Assembly (NCBI GenBank): GCA_018903055.1
Contig: JAHIPW010000046.1
Coordinates: 1-5,560, forward strand
Length of the DNA: 5,560 nt
Direction of reading: 5' to 3'
Origin: DRGV01 sp018903055 [NCBI: bacterium]
Lineage (GTDB): Bacteria; UBP18; UBA7526
Shown in pieces: positions 4,953 to 5,560 of the stretch. The translations under genes were made by a program, and so were the position numbers. Numbering within the stretch: position 1 is the first letter of the stretch; each line of letters opens with the position of its first letter. The notes under the pieces are model-generated. The model did not search any database, was not told the DNA's origin, and was given only the letters and a program-made list of their open reading frames with translations.

Positions 4953-5560
4953 ATGAATGAACTAAGAAAAGACCCTATTTTAGGAAGATGGGTAATTATT
5001 TCTACGGAGCGCAGTCGAAGGCCTGATTCTTTTGCTTCTCCCCAGGTGGTAACGAAGGAGAAGGCCGCCATCTGTCCCTTCTGTGAGGGCAATGAAAAGA
5101 TGACCCCGCCAGAGATCTGGGCCCTAAGGCCAGATAAGTCAAAGCGCGATACCCCGGGTTGGAAAGTACGGGTAGTGGCCAATAAATTCCCGGCTCTGGG
5201 TATAGATGGAGAATTGATACGTCGAGGGGTGGGGATGTTTGATATGATCAGTGGCTTTGGGGCCCACGAAGTAATCATTGAGACCCCGGATCACGATAAG
5301 AACCTGAAGGATCAGAGTAGCGAAGAGTTGGGCGAAGTTTTGAAGACCTTCCAATACCGAATAGCCGACCTCCATAAGGATAAACGTCTCCGCTATGTCT
5401 TAGTCTTTAAGAACGAAGGCCGGGAGGCCGGGGCCTCTTTAGAGCATCCCCACTCCCAGCTCATTGCCACCCCCGCCACCCCTAAAAGAGTAAAGGAAGA
5501 ATTGGTGGGTTCCAAGAACTACTTTGAAGCCAAGGAGAGATGCATCTACTGCGACATCCT
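4953..5560 (+). CDS. galT: Galactose-1-phosphate uridylyltransferase, N-terminal part
   Basis: The gene is cut by the window end after 202 complete codons, about 60 percent of the usual 330-350. GalT transfers UMP from UDP-glucose to galactose 1-phosphate in the Leloir pathway through a uridylyl-histidine intermediate. The start M-N-E-L-R-K-D-P-I-L-G-R-W-V-I-I is typical. Zinc-site residues by family comparison are C41 and C44 (C-P-F-C), H105 (G-A-H-E-V) and H165; the nucleophile is H167 in G-A-S-L-E-H-P-H-S-Q. R-V-V-A-N-K-F-P-A-L (73-82) is also conserved. A second C-x-x-C (C197-I-Y-C200) begins just before the window edge. HIT-fold relatives such as ADP-glucose phosphorylase are an alternative, but H-P-H-S-Q fits GalT better. 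It is separated from gltX by 183 repeat-rich bases, so it may be a separate unit from the gltX operon. Confidence 0.88.
   Translation, partial: MNELRKDPILGRWVIISTERSRRPDSFASPQVVTKEKAAICPFCEGNEKMTPPEIWALRPDKSKRDTPGWKVRVVANKFPALGIDGELIRRGVGMFDMISGFGAHEVIIETPDHDKNLKDQSSEELGEVLKTFQYRIADLHKDKRLRYVLVFKNEGREAGASLEHPHSQLIATPATPKRVKEELVGSKNYFEAKERCIYCDI

Overview
The window reads as a chromosomal housekeeping cluster of a bacterium, all on the + strand: the 3' end of radA, a yacL-type PIN/TRAM membrane protein gene, ispD, ispF, an L,D-transpeptidase gene, gltX, and the 5' part of galT. The order radA-yacL-ispD-ispF-gltX matches the conserved Firmicutes block (radA-disA-yacL-ispD-ispF-gltX in Bacillus), but disA is missing and a secreted L,D-transpeptidase sits between ispF and gltX. 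Moderate GC, strong AGGAGG-type ribosome binding sites and repeat-filled gene gaps resemble uncultivated candidate phyla such as Omnitrophota or Aerophobota. That placement is an impression from pattern, not a demonstrated assignment.

Layout: 1-171 radA C-terminus; 172-320 repeat-rich gap; 321-1295 yacL; 1296-1381 heptamer repeats forming an imperfect inverted repeat; 1382-2083 ispD; 2065-2185 a 10-bp-period GTTAC array (entering the ispD end), two 19-bp direct repeats and a GC-rich hairpin; 2207-2668 ispF; 2665-3324 L,D-transpeptidase; 3321-4769 gltX; 4770-4952 octamer repeats, an ATCTGT array and an inverted repeat reaching the galT ribosome binding site; 4953-5560 galT, cut by the window edge. 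No stretch over 300 bases lacks a gene.

The genes cover RNA and DNA maintenance (RadA, YacL), two non-consecutive steps of the MEP isoprenoid pathway (IspD, IspF), peptidoglycan cross-linking (L,D-transpeptidase), glutamyl-tRNA synthesis (GltX) and the Leloir galactose pathway (GalT). ispF, the transpeptidase gene and gltX are joined by two 4-base stop/start overlaps (ATGA and GTGA), so they are probably translationally coupled.

The coding content is ordinary. The unusual part is the spacers: every non-overlapping gene boundary is filled with short degenerate repeats (7-, 8- and 10-bp units built on words like GTAATCGGT and GCGGTTACG) in inverted arrangements, and both overlapping boundaries have none. 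I found no CRISPR array, tRNA, rRNA, transposase or defence gene.
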